Part shown: positions 34,268 to 41,882 of the stretch, piece after piece
Layout of the letters: each line of letters starts with the position of its first letter
How positions within the stretch are numbered: position 1 is the stretch's first letter
Assembly: GCF_001653335.1 (NCBI RefSeq)
Contig: NZ_CP015079.1
Location: 2,232,001 to 2,296,000 of the forward strand
DNA length: 64,000 nucleotides
Origin: Nocardioides dokdonensis FR1436
GTDB taxonomy: Bacteria; Actinomycetota; Actinomycetes; Propionibacteriales; Nocardioidaceae
Direction of reading: 5' to 3'
Notes under the pieces: model-generated
Database searches by the model: none
The model's input: only the letters and a program-made list of their open reading frames with translations
What the model was told of the DNA's origin: nothing
Translations under genes and position numbers: made by a program

Positions 34268-35005
34268 GTGTCGCGTCTGCGCGGACGGTTCACGGGGCCG
34301 GTCTTCACCCGTCGCAGCGAGGCGACCACGACCGACCAGCGGCTCCTCGACTCCCACCAGCCCAGTGATTGGGTGCACACCGACCCGTGGCGCGTGATGC
34401 GCATCCAGAGCGAGTTCGTGGAGGGCTTCGGCGCCCTGGCCGAGCTGGGCCCGGCGATCGGCGTCTTCGGCTCCGCGCGCACCGCCGCCGACCACCCGAC
34501 GTACGCGCAGGCCGAGCGGGCCGGCCGGCTGCTGGCCGAGGCCGGCTACGCGGTCATCACCGGTGGCGGTCCCGGCGCGATGGAGGCGGCCAACAAGGGC
34601 GCCTGCGACGCCGGCGGCACCAGTGTCGGGTTGGGCATCGAGCTGCCCTTCGAGGCGGGGCTCAACGAGTGGGTCGACGTGGGCATCAACTTCCGCTACT
34701 TCTTCGTGCGCAAGACGATGTTCGTGAAGTACTCCCGGGGCTTCGTGGTGCTGCCCGGCGGCGTCGGCACCCTCGACGAGCTGTTCGAGGCGATCACGCT
34801 GGTGCAGACGCAGAAGGTCACCCGCTTCCCGATCGCCCTCATCGGCGTCGACTACTGGAGCGGGCTGCTGTCGTGGCTGCGCGAGACGGTGCTGGCCGAC
34901 GGCAAGATCTCGCAGACCGACCTCGACCTGCTCTTCCTCACCGACGACGTCGAGGAGGCGGTGCGCCACGTCCTGGCGGTGCAGGAGGAGGACCCGCGGC
35001 CATGA
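34268..35005 (+). CDS. LOG-family (TIGR00730) Rossmann-fold protein
   Basis: The 245-aa protein has the LOG signature pair: GGGPGAMEAANKGA and LPGGVGTLDELFEAIT (PGGxGTxxE). Relatives are cytokinin-riboside 5'-monophosphate phosphoribohydrolases that release adenine-type bases from nucleoside monophosphates. In actinobacteria the physiological substrate is uncertain. The GTG start lies one base after the dapE stop, and the TGA overlaps the ATG of the DivIVA-domain gene (ATGA), so all three are coupled. Confidence 0.93.
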   Translation: MSRLRGRFTGPVFTRRSEATTTDQRLLDSHQPSDWVHTDPWRVMRIQSEFVEGFGALAELGPAIGVFGSARTAADHPTYAQAERAGRLLAEAGYAVITGGGPGAMEAANKGACDAGGTSVGLGIELPFEAGLNEWVDVGINFRYFFVRKTMFVKYSRGFVVLPGGVGTLDELFEAITLVQTQKVTRFPIALIGVDYWSGLLSWLRETVLADGKISQTDLDLLFLTDDVEEAVRHVLAVQEEDPRP

Positions 35006-35313
35006 TGTGGTTCTTCGCGATCCTGCTGGTGCTGGTGATGGGTGCGATCGCGACGGTCGCCGCCGGGCGCGGCACCCCGCTCGCGGCGGAGTACGACGAC
35101 CGGCCCGACGTGCTCGTCCCGGCGGGCCGCCTCGTGGGTGCGGACCTGCGCCGGGTGCGCTTCTCGCTGGCCTTCCGCGGCTACCGGATGTCGGAGGTCG
35201 ACGCGCTGCTCGACCGGCTCGCCGCGCAGCTGGAGGAGGGCCGCGTCGAGGTGGGCCCCGAGGAGCGCGACGCGCCGGACGGCGGGGAGCGTGGCGCGGC
35301 GAACGACGCGTAG
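35002..35313 (+). CDS. Small DivIVA-domain membrane protein
   Basis: The 103-aa protein has an N-terminal membrane helix (WFFAILLVLVMGAIATVAAG), a short linker, then VRFSLAFRGYRMSEVDALLDRL, the DivIVA N-terminal motif that recognises curved membrane. Unlike full-length DivIVA/Wag31 it lacks long coiled coils. It starts with an ATG that overlaps the LOG gene stop; a second ATG follows directly. A cell-pole or septum role is inferred only from the motif. Confidence 0.88.
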   Translation: MMWFFAILLVLVMGAIATVAAGRGTPLAAEYDDRPDVLVPAGRLVGADLRRVRFSLAFRGYRMSEVDALLDRLAAQLEEGRVEVGPEERDAPDGGERGAANDA

Positions 35314-35328
35314 GGCACACTCACGCCC

Positions 35329-35754
35329 GTGTCGTCCCAGGTCGTCGTCTACGTCCTCACCGCCCTTGCGGCGGTCGTCGTCGTGCTCACCCGCGTGCGC
35401 CTCGGGCCCTCCGACGGTGCCGCGCGGCGCCTCGACGTGGGTCGCCGCTGGCTCGCGGTGCACACCGGCGCCGGCGCCCTGGCGCTGGTGCTGTGGGTGG
35501 TCTTCCTCGTCGCACCCGACGACACCGCCCTCGGCGGGTCGCTGCTCGGCATCGTCGCGCTGGGCCTGTGGTGGGTCGTGGCCCTGGTCGGGCTGGTGAT
35601 CCTCGCGCGCTGGCTGCCCTCGAAGGGCAAGCACGCCCAGGCCGGCACCGAGGACACCTGGTCGGCCGGTCCCGGGCTCTCCGTGCTCGCCCACGTCGGG
35701 ATGGTCGTGGGCGTCGCGGTCTTCACCTGGGCCTACTGGTCGGCCACGGTCTGA
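35329..35754 (+). CDS. Hypothetical membrane protein
   Basis: The 141-aa protein has four hydrophobic segments and a polar loop near residue 105 (LPSKGKHAQAGTEDTWSAGPG). I do not recognise the family. It starts with GTG 15 bases after the divIVA-like gene; a CACACT box seven bases upstream may give it a weak promoter, but it could also be read as the last gene of the dapE operon. It has no signal peptide and no catalytic motifs. Confidence 0.75.
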   Translation: MSSQVVVYVLTALAAVVVVLTRVRLGPSDGAARRLDVGRRWLAVHTGAGALALVLWVVFLVAPDDTALGGSLLGIVALGLWWVVALVGLVILARWLPSKGKHAQAGTEDTWSAGPGLSVLAHVGMVVGVAVFTWAYWSATV

Positions 35755-35767
35755 GCCGACCGGCTCC

Positions 35768-36598
35768 TCAGCGGCCCCGGAACTGCGGCCGCTGCTTGGC
35801 CACGAACGCCTCGACGGCCCCGCGGTGGTCCTCGCTGGCGCCGGTGCGGGTCATCATCGCGCTCTCGAAGGCCAGCGACTCCTCGAAGCCGTGGCTGGCC
35901 GAGTGCGCCACCGAGCGGCGCATCGCGCCGAAGGCCAGGGTCGGCCCGGCGGCCAGGCGGGCCGCCAGCGCGGCGACCTCGTCGCCGAGAGCGTCCGCGG
36001 GCACCACCGTCGTGGCCAGGCCCAGCTCGAGGGCCTCGGCGGCCGGGACGGTGCGCGGGAAGTAGAGCAGCTCCATCGCCTTCGCGCGGCCCACCAGGAT
36101 CGGCAGGTGGATCGAGGCGCCGGTGTCGCAGGACAGGCCGACGCCGGCGAAGGCGAGGTTGAAGCCCGCGGTGTCGGCCACGATCCGCATGTCGCAGGCC
36201 ATCGCCAGGGACGCCCCCGCGCCGGCGGCCACGCCGTTGACCGCGGCCACGACCGGCTTGTCCATCTGGGCGATCAGCGTGACCAGCGGGTTGTAGTGCT
36301 CGTCGACGGTGCGGAACAGCGCGTCGCTGCCCCCGTTCTCGAGCAGCTCGATGTGCTCCTTGAGGTCCTGCCCGGTGCAGAACGCGCGCCCGGTCCCGGT
36401 GAGCACCACGCAGCGCACCTCGGGGTCCGCAGCCACGCCGCGCACCGTCTCCAGCAGGAGGTCCTTGGTGGCGTTGTCGAGGCTGTTCATGGCGCCGGGT
36501 CGGTTCAGCGTGATCGTCGCGACGCCGTCCGCGGTGCTGAGCAGGACGGTCGGAGCCGGGCTGTCCGGGGTGCCGGTGGCGGGGGTCTCGGAGGTCAT
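35768..36598 (-). CDS. Enoyl-CoA hydratase/isomerase family protein
   Basis: The 276-aa crotonase-fold enzyme has VATITLNRPGAMNSL, the oxyanion-hole loop CTGQDLKEH and PVVAAVNGVAAGAGASLAMACDMRI. The FCTGQDL form, with D in the second loop, is common in the PaaG-type 1,2-epoxyphenylacetyl-CoA isomerase branch, but hydratase activity on fatty acyl-CoA cannot be excluded. It would act on CoA thioesters in the cytosol. CAGACT six bases before the ATG indicates a leaderless start. No other beta-oxidation gene is adjacent. Confidence 0.88.
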   Translation of the reverse strand: MTSETPATGTPDSPAPTVLLSTADGVATITLNRPGAMNSLDNATKDLLLETVRGVAADPEVRCVVLTGTGRAFCTGQDLKEHIELLENGGSDALFRTVDEHYNPLVTLIAQMDKPVVAAVNGVAAGAGASLAMACDMRIVADTAGFNLAFAGVGLSCDTGASIHLPILVGRAKAMELLYFPRTVPAAEALELGLATTVVPADALGDEVAALAARLAAGPTLAFGAMRRSVAHSASHGFEESLAFESAMMTRTGASEDHRGAVEAFVAKQRPQFRGR

Positions 36599-36604
36599 GG
36601 TCCG

Positions 36605-36610
36605 AGTCTG
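36605..36610 (-). promoter_or_regulatory. -10 box of enoyl-CoA hydratase gene
   Basis: On the minus strand CAGACT ends six bases before the ATG at 36598. Confidence 0.5.
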
Positions 36611-36693
36611 CCCGACCGACGCCGCGAGCGGTGTCCGGGTCGCGTCGACGCCCGGGGGTGAACCCTGTGGTGTCGGTCACCGCGGCGATAGGG

Positions 36694-36699
36694 GATAAT
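36694..36699 (+). promoter_or_regulatory. -10 box of DUF3117 gene
   Basis: GATAAT is a near-consensus housekeeping -10 in a short A/T-rich patch that stands out in this GC-rich region, about 74 bases before the DUF3117 ATG. Confidence 0.6.
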
Positions 36700-36772
36700 A
36701 AAGATTCACGCGCGACTCGGGTCCTCGACCGGGGTCCGCACCTGTGCACGCACGAATGGGAAGAGGTGCCGG

Positions 36773-36940
36773 ATGGCGGCGATGAAGCCGCGGACGGGCG
36801 ACGGTCCGCTGGAGGTCACCAAGGAAGGACGCGGCATCGTGATGCGCGTTCCCCTCGAAGGTGGAGGCCGCCTCGTCGTAGAGCTCAACAAGGACGAAGC
36901 AACGGCGCTGGGTGACGCCCTCAAGGGCGTCGTCGGCTGA
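36773..36940 (+). CDS. Small conserved DUF3117 protein
   Basis: The 55-aa protein (MAAMKPRTGDGPLEVTKEGR at the start, then RGIVMRVPLEGGGRLVVELN and ending DALKGVVG) matches the DUF3117 family, one of the most conserved small proteins of actinobacteria (Rv1211 in M. tuberculosis, reported as calmodulin-like). The function is not settled. It is preceded by GAAGAGG a few bases upstream and by a strong -10 box, so it is probably highly expressed. Homologous position between the LOG and O-methyltransferase/sigE genes supports the call. Confidence 0.92.
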   Translation: MAAMKPRTGDGPLEVTKEGRGIVMRVPLEGGGRLVVELNKDEATALGDALKGVVG

Positions 36941-36959
36941 GCCGGCCGCGTCCCGCTTG

Positions 36960-38591
36960 ATGCCCGCCCCCACCGCCGACCACCTCCCGCCCCAGGTCGC
37001 CCCGCCCGAGGTCGCTCTCAGCGACCTCGGGCCGTACGCCGTCCTGGGCGTCGACGTGGTCGCCGTCCCCGTCCTGCCGGCCGAGAGCCCGCAGGACGGT
37101 GCCGGCGACTCCAATCGAGCGGGCAGCGACGAGCCCAGGACCGGCCCCGTGCTGGGTCCCGGTGCCGCCGAGCTGTCCGACGGGCTCGGTCTCGACCTGC
37201 TCGCGGTCCTGGACCTCGAGGAGGCCACCGGCGCGGTCGGGGAGGTCATCCGGGTCCCCGTGCCGCTCGGCGGCCCCGAGAACGCCCAGCTGCGCTGGGT
37301 GCTCCTGGTGGGAGTGGGCCAGCAGCGCCCCGTCGACCTGCGGCGCGCCGGCGCAGCCCTGGCGCGCGCCGTGCGCAACCGCGAGGCGGTCGCCACCTCG
37401 GTGCCGGCCGCCGCCGGACCTGCGGGGATGACAGCCGGGCTGGAGGCGTTCGTCGTCGGCCTGGTGCTCGGCTCGTTCGGGTTCAGCTGGTCGAGCCGCG
37501 ACCCCGAGCAGCCGCCGGTGCGTCGGGCCGTGCTCGCGGGCGTCGGCGACACCGCCGAGCACCGCCAGGTGCTCGCCCGCGCCCTGGCCATCGCCGGTGC
37601 CGGGTGGCAGGCCCGCCTGCTGGCCACGGTCCCCTCGAACCTGAAGAACCCGGCCTGGCTGGCCCAGCAGGCGGTCGAGACCGCCGGCCGCGCCGGTCTG
37701 GACGTCGAGATCTGGGACGAGCACCGGTTGGCCGACGAGGGCTTCGGTGGCGTCCTGGGCGTGGGCCAGGCCTCCGCGAGCCCGCCGCGCCTGATCCGAC
37801 TCGACTACACCCCGCCGGGCGCCTCGAAGAAGACCCCGACCGTGGTGCTCGTCGGCAAGGGCATCACCTTCGACACCGGCGGTCTGTCCATCAAGCCCGC
37901 CGAGGGCATGGCCACCATGAAGCGCGACATGACCGGCGGGGCCGTGGTGATCGCCACCATGGCGGCCCTGGGCGCCGTCGGCTGCCCGGTCCGCGTCGTC
38001 GGCCTGGTCCCCGCGGCAGAGAACGCCGTCTCCGGCAGCGCCATGCGCCCCGGCGACGTGGTGCGCCACTACGGCGGGCGCACCTCCGAGGTCACCAACA
38101 CCGACGCCGAGGGTCGGCTCGTGATGGCCGACGCGCTCGCGTACGGCGTCGCGCGGCTGCAGCCCGCCGCGATCGTCGACGTCGCCACCCTCACCGGTGC
38201 GATGAAGGTCGCGCTGGGCCTGCGCACCGGCGGCTACTTCGCCGACGACGAGGCCCTGGCCGCCCACCTCGCCGCAGCGGCCGAGGACTCGGGGGAGACC
38301 CTGTGGCGGATGCCGTTGGCCGACGTCTACGAGGAGCGCATCGCCTCCGAGGTCGCGGACGCCGACAACGCCGGGGGCGGCCCGGGTGCGATCACCGCGG
38401 CGCTGTTCCTGCGCCACTTCACCGGCGACGTGCCGTGGGCGCACCTCGACATCGCCTCGGTCGGCGACTCGCCGGTCGACGTGCACGAGTACAGCACCGG
38501 GCCCACCGGCTTCGGCGCCCGCGCGCTGCTGAGCTGGCTGGGCTCCGCGGATCCGCTGGCCGGTGTCGGCGAGGGGCAGCAGCGCCCATGA
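36960..38591 (+). CDS. pepA: Leucyl aminopeptidase (M17, PepA-like)
   Basis: The 543-aa cytosolic peptidase has an M17 C-terminal domain with the two-metal site: VGKGITFDTGGLSIKP (Lys and Asp), KRDMTGGA, and the signature NTDAEGRL, with the catalytic Arg in the last. It removes N-terminal residues from peptides. The N-terminal 180 residues are the less conserved hexamer-forming domain. The ATG at 36960, 20 bases after the DUF3117 stop, is preferred over an earlier GTG-type extension. Its stop overlaps the next gene by four bases. Confidence 0.94.
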   Translation: MPAPTADHLPPQVAPPEVALSDLGPYAVLGVDVVAVPVLPAESPQDGAGDSNRAGSDEPRTGPVLGPGAAELSDGLGLDLLAVLDLEEATGAVGEVIRVPVPLGGPENAQLRWVLLVGVGQQRPVDLRRAGAALARAVRNREAVATSVPAAAGPAGMTAGLEAFVVGLVLGSFGFSWSSRDPEQPPVRRAVLAGVGDTAEHRQVLARALAIAGAGWQARLLATVPSNLKNPAWLAQQAVETAGRAGLDVEIWDEHRLADEGFGGVLGVGQASASPPRLIRLDYTPPGASKKTPTVVLVGKGITFDTGGLSIKPAEGMATMKRDMTGGAVVIATMAALGAVGCPVRVVGLVPAAENAVSGSAMRPGDVVRHYGGRTSEVTNTDAEGRLVMADALAYGVARLQPAAIVDVATLTGAMKVALGLRTGGYFADDEALAAHLAAAAEDSGETLWRMPLADVYEERIASEVADADNAGGGPGAITAALFLRHFTGDVPWAHLDIASVGDSPVDVHEYSTGPTGFGARALLSWLGSADPLAGVGEGQQRP

Positions 38592-38932
38592 AGGGGTTGA
38601 CCGTGCGCTGGTCGCTCACCGACGCCCGCGAGGGCGTCGGCGCCGAGCTGGCGACCTACGTCGAGACCACCTCGCACGCGAAGTTCACCGGTCAGTCGGG
38701 ACTGTGCTTCAAGACCTGGCGGATGGTGCCGGGGCAGTGGTTCGAGGGCTGCTACGTCTTCGCCACCGACGAGGCCCGCACGGCCTTCCAGGAGACGTTC
38801 ACCGCCGGCGCCGCCGACGCGCCCGGGTCCGTGATCGTCGGCAGCGCGCCGGTGCTCATCGAGGCCTGCGAGATCGTGGCCGTGGCCGAGGGCTGGGACG
38901 GCTTCACGCCGACCGCCCGCGACGAGGGGTAG
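38588..38932 (+). CDS. Small ferredoxin-like/ABM-fold protein, possibly YdhR-like
   Basis: The 114-aa protein (VRWSLTDAREGVGAELATYV, FKTWRMVPGQWFEGCYVF, EACEIVAVAEGWDGF) has the length and strand pattern of the dimeric alpha-beta barrel family that includes YdhR-type monooxygenase-like proteins. No catalytic residue can be named. The ATG overlaps the aminopeptidase stop (ATGA), so it is translationally coupled to it, but a shared pathway is not apparent. Confidence 0.7.
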   Translation: MKGLTVRWSLTDAREGVGAELATYVETTSHAKFTGQSGLCFKTWRMVPGQWFEGCYVFATDEARTAFQETFTAGAADAPGSVIVGSAPVLIEACEIVAVAEGWDGFTPTARDEG

Positions 38933-39037
38933 CCGCCGCTCCCGACAGCTGTTCGGGATCGTCCGGGATCGCGGTTCCGGCCGCAGGGGCCGCCGGGCGG
39001 CTGACAGGGTCAGCCTCCCACCCCCGAAGGAGCCCCT

Positions 39038-39892
39038 GTGCCCACCACGCCCCTGACCCGCCTCGCCGGCGTCGTCACGTCCCTCACCCTGCTCCTCGCG
39101 GGACTGAGCCTCGCCCCGGCTCAGGCCGCCGAGCCGTCGTCGAGCGCGCCGGCCGCGGACTCGACCGCGGACCGGTCCCGCACCAAGCCTCTGAAGGTCA
39201 CGACCGTCGGGGTCTCGTGCGAGTGCGGCGGTGCCGGCTACCACTGGGGCTGGCGCGTGGTGAGCCTGCAGTTCAAGGGGGTCCGGAAGGGCCACACGTA
39301 CCGGGCGTTCGTCGACGGCGACAGAGCCACCGAGACCCAGTCCTACGGCTACGCGTCGTTCTCCGGCGTCGACCACGACTTCCAGCACGGCGAGACCTAC
39401 TCGTTCCGCGTCAAGGAGTACAAGCGCAAGAGGCTGGTCCGCACCAGCAAGGCGAAGAGGTACACGATCCCCACCCCGGTCGCCCACCCGGAGCAGGCCT
39501 TCCTCGGGGTCGTCGAGGGCGAGGGCGAGGACTTCCTGGTGGCCGGGCGCACCTACAGCGTCTCCTACGAGGGCCAGTGGCAGGAGGGCATCCAGTTCGC
39601 CAAGGGAGTGGACCGCTTCAGCACCGCCGACGGCGGCTTCGGCTGGTACGAGGAGGAGGGCTACCCCCTGCCCTGGACCGAGCACGCCCCGGACGCCTCA
39701 CTGACGCTCAGCCCGACCGAGGAGCACCTCGGCCAGTCGTGGAACATCTACGTCGTGGGTTCACGACCCGCGCCGAAGGACGTCCCGAGCCAAGGCATCG
39801 AGGCGGGCGACCCGGTCCGTGGCTCGGAGTGGGGCCACCGGTGGTACGTGTCGATCATCTCCGAGGAGCAGGCCGCCGAGCTCGAGGGTTAG
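39038..39892 (+). CDS. Secreted hypothetical protein
   Basis: The 284-aa protein has a classical signal peptide (residues 1 to about 31, cleavage near AQA|AE), a low-complexity Ser/Ala linker, and a beta-rich region with two close cysteines (VSCECGGAGYHWGW) and fibronectin-like strand patterns (GETYSFRVKEYKRKRLV). I do not recognise it. The GTG start is preceded by AAGGAG at good spacing. Base use is like its neighbours. Its last four bases overlap the end of the convergent O-methyltransferase gene. Confidence 0.78.
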   Translation: MPTTPLTRLAGVVTSLTLLLAGLSLAPAQAAEPSSSAPAADSTADRSRTKPLKVTTVGVSCECGGAGYHWGWRVVSLQFKGVRKGHTYRAFVDGDRATETQSYGYASFSGVDHDFQHGETYSFRVKEYKRKRLVRTSKAKRYTIPTPVAHPEQAFLGVVEGEGEDFLVAGRTYSVSYEGQWQEGIQFAKGVDRFSTADGGFGWYEEEGYPLPWTEHAPDASLTLSPTEEHLGQSWNIYVVGSRPAPKDVPSQGIEAGDPVRGSEWGHRWYVSIISEEQAAELEG

Positions 39893-40545
39893 TCCTCGTC
39901 CTCGGGACTCCAGACCTTCTTGGCGCACAGCAGGCCGTCGCCGACCGGCAGCAGCACCGAGAGCAGCCCGTCGTGGGCGGCCACGGCGCGACCGAGCTCG
40001 CGGATGGCGACCGTCTCGTCGTCGCGCTGCGCCGGGTCGGCGACCCGGTCGTGCCACAGGGCGTTGTCGAAGGCCACCACGCCGCCGGGGCGCAGCAGCC
40101 GCATCGCCTCGGCGAGGTAGGCGGAGTACTCGCGCTTGTCGCCGTCGCAGAAGACCAGGTCGTAGTGGCCGTCGGTCAGGCGCGGCAGCACCTCCAGCGC
40201 GGAGCCTGAGATGGTCCGGGCGCGCTGGGTGGCGATGCCGGCCTCGGTGAAGGACTGCCGGGCCAGGCGCTGGTGCTCGGCCTCGATGTCGACGGTGGTC
40301 AGCACACCGTCGCCGCGCATGCCGCGCAGCAGCCAGAGCCCGGAGACCCCGGTGCCGGTGCCGATCTCGACGACCGCGCGGGCCTCGAGGATCGAGGCGA
40401 GGAAGCGCAGCGATGCGCCGCCGCCAGGGCTGATCGGCACGACGCCGACCTCCTCGGCGCGCGAGCGCGCAGCGGCCAGGACGTCGTCCTCGGGGACGAA
40501 CGCCTCCGCGTGGGACCAGCTGGCGGGCGTGATCGGCGTGGTGAT
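39889..40545 (-). CDS. O-methyltransferase (class I SAM, Rv1220c-like)
   Basis: The SAM-dependent methyltransferase has VVEIGTGTGVSGLWLL, DIEAEHQRLAR and YDLVFCDGDKREYSAYLAEA, and belongs to the family of Rv1220c, which also lies next to sigE. Family-typical sequence (PASWSHAEAFVPEDDVLAAA) continues upstream of the first GTG at 40440, so that GTG would drop 35 conserved residues. No standard start exists there. A perfect AGGAGG lies six bases before an ATC at 40545, which I take as the likely, non-standard start. The length is then 218 aa. Identity is secure, start uncertain. Confidence 0.85.
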   Translation of the reverse strand: MTTPITPASWSHAEAFVPEDDVLAAARSRAEEVGVVPISPGGGASLRFLASILEARAVVEIGTGTGVSGLWLLRGMRGDGVLTTVDIEAEHQRLARQSFTEAGIATQRARTISGSALEVLPRLTDGHYDLVFCDGDKREYSAYLAEAMRLLRPGGVVAFDNALWHDRVADPAQRDDETVAIRELGRAVAAHDGLLSVLLPVGDGLLCAKKVWSPEDED

Positions 40546-40752
40546 GACGAGCCTCCTGCAGACGTGGCGCGCGGCCAGGCGCCCGCGCGGTCGCGCTCAA
40601 CCTATCGCGGTGCGGGCCCGAGACCGGGGAACACCACCCCGGTGCCGCTCGTTGGACGAGGCGACGAGGTTCACAGACTCCCCTCAGCAAGAGGCCCTAG
40701 CGTGAGAGAGGTCCACGCCGTGGGCAGCAGGCACCGCTCCCAGGAGACAGCC

Positions 40753-41358
40753 ATGACCAGCACCCAGCAGCCCGACCCGGCCCTGTCGTGGGAGCGGATC
40801 GTCGAGGACCACTCCGACCGCGTCTACCGGCTGGCCTACCGGCTCACCGGGGACCGGCACGACGCCGAGGACCTGACCCAGGAGGTCTTCGTGCGGGTCT
40901 TCCGCGCGCTGGACTCCTACACACCGGGCACCTTCGAGGGCTGGCTGCACCGCATCACCACGAACCTCTTCCTCGACCAGGCCCGGCGCAAGCAGCGGAT
41001 CCGCTTCGACGCGCTCTCCGACGAGCGGGCGGCCCGGTTGACCAGCAGCTCGCCGGCCCCCGAGGCGGCGTACGCCGACCAGCGCTTCGACGACGACATC
41101 GAGCGCGCGCTCGCGACGCTGCCCCCCGACTTCCGCGCCGCGGTCGTGCTCTGCGACGTCGAGGGGCTGAGCTACGAGGAGATCGCCCACATCCTCGACG
41201 CGAAGCTCGGCACGGTGCGCAGCCGGATCCACCGCGGCCGGGCGATGCTGCGCAGCGCGCTGGCCCACCGGGCCCCCGCCAACGGCCGCTCGCGCTTCGC
41301 CGGACCGGTCGTGCCCGGCCTCGTCACGCTGCCCGGCGTCCCGGGGGGCGCCCGGTGA
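40753..41358 (+). CDS. sigE: ECF sigma factor SigE
   Basis: The 201-aa ECF sigma factor has region 2 (HSDRVYRLAYRLTGDRHDAEDLTQEVFVRVF) and region 4 (LPPDFRAAVVLCDVEGLSYEEIAHIL followed by LGTVRSRIHRGRAML). In mycobacteria SigE senses envelope, heat and detergent stress. CAGGAG six bases before the ATG fixes the start. TAGCGT at 40698 could be the -10 of its promoter. The TGA overlaps the anti-sigma gene start. The synteny O-methyltransferase-sigE-rseA-htrA matches M. tuberculosis. Confidence 0.93.
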   Translation: MTSTQQPDPALSWERIVEDHSDRVYRLAYRLTGDRHDAEDLTQEVFVRVFRALDSYTPGTFEGWLHRITTNLFLDQARRKQRIRFDALSDERAARLTSSSPAPEAAYADQRFDDDIERALATLPPDFRAAVVLCDVEGLSYEEIAHILDAKLGTVRSRIHRGRAMLRSALAHRAPANGRSRFAGPVVPGLVTLPGVPGGAR

Positions 41359-41798
41359 TCGGACACCTCGGCAGCCGCGCCAGCGCCCTCCTCGACGGCC
41401 ACGTCGCCCCCGAGGAGGCCGAGCGGCTGTGGACCCACGTCCACGGCTGCCACCTGTGCCGCGACCTGGTCGAGCGCCTCGGCGCGGTCAAGACGCGGCT
41501 GGGAGCGGCTCCCACGTCCGGCGCGCCGGACCACCTCAAGGGGGCCCTGCTGAGCGGCGCCGTCCTGGGTGACGCCTACCTCTCCCTCGGCGACCAGGCC
41601 CCCAGCCGCCACCGCCGAGCCGGCGGGGTCGCCGCGACCGTCGGTGGCGCCGCCGGGGTCGCCGTGCTCGGGCTGCTCGCCTTCGGTGCCGCCCCCGCGG
41701 ACGCACCCACCCCGGGTCGCCAGGTGCCGGTCACCTCGGTCACCGTGCCGACGTACGGGCCCAGCGTGACGCCCGCCCGCAACGCCACCCGTCCCTGA
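41355..41798 (+). CDS. rseA: Anti-sigma factor RseA-like (zinc-finger)
   Basis: The 147-aa membrane protein has an N-terminal zinc-binding anti-sigma domain (ZAS motif HxxxCxxC, in HVHGCHLCRDL), one transmembrane segment near residues 90-112 (GVAATVGGAAGVAVLGLLAF) and a short Pro/Thr-rich outer tail. It would hold SigE inactive; in mycobacteria it is degraded after PknB phosphorylation. The GTG overlaps the sigE stop (GTGA), ensuring coupled production. Its position and motif support the name more than its divergent tail does. Confidence 0.88.
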   Translation: MIGHLGSRASALLDGHVAPEEAERLWTHVHGCHLCRDLVERLGAVKTRLGAAPTSGAPDHLKGALLSGAVLGDAYLSLGDQAPSRHRRAGGVAATVGGAAGVAVLGLLAFGAAPADAPTPGRQVPVTSVTVPTYGPSVTPARNATRP

Positions 41799-41882
41799 TC
41801 CCGCACCCGGTCCGCGCGGTCCGGCGGGGACCACCCGGGCCGGGGGGAGCACCGGCTGCCTGGCTCAGGGGATGATGGGTGG

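Noticed and set aside
38941..38957. CCCGACAGCTGTTCGGG as a terminator
   Set aside because: Only a 5-bp stem with a 7-base loop forms; too weak to list next to the clear hairpins.
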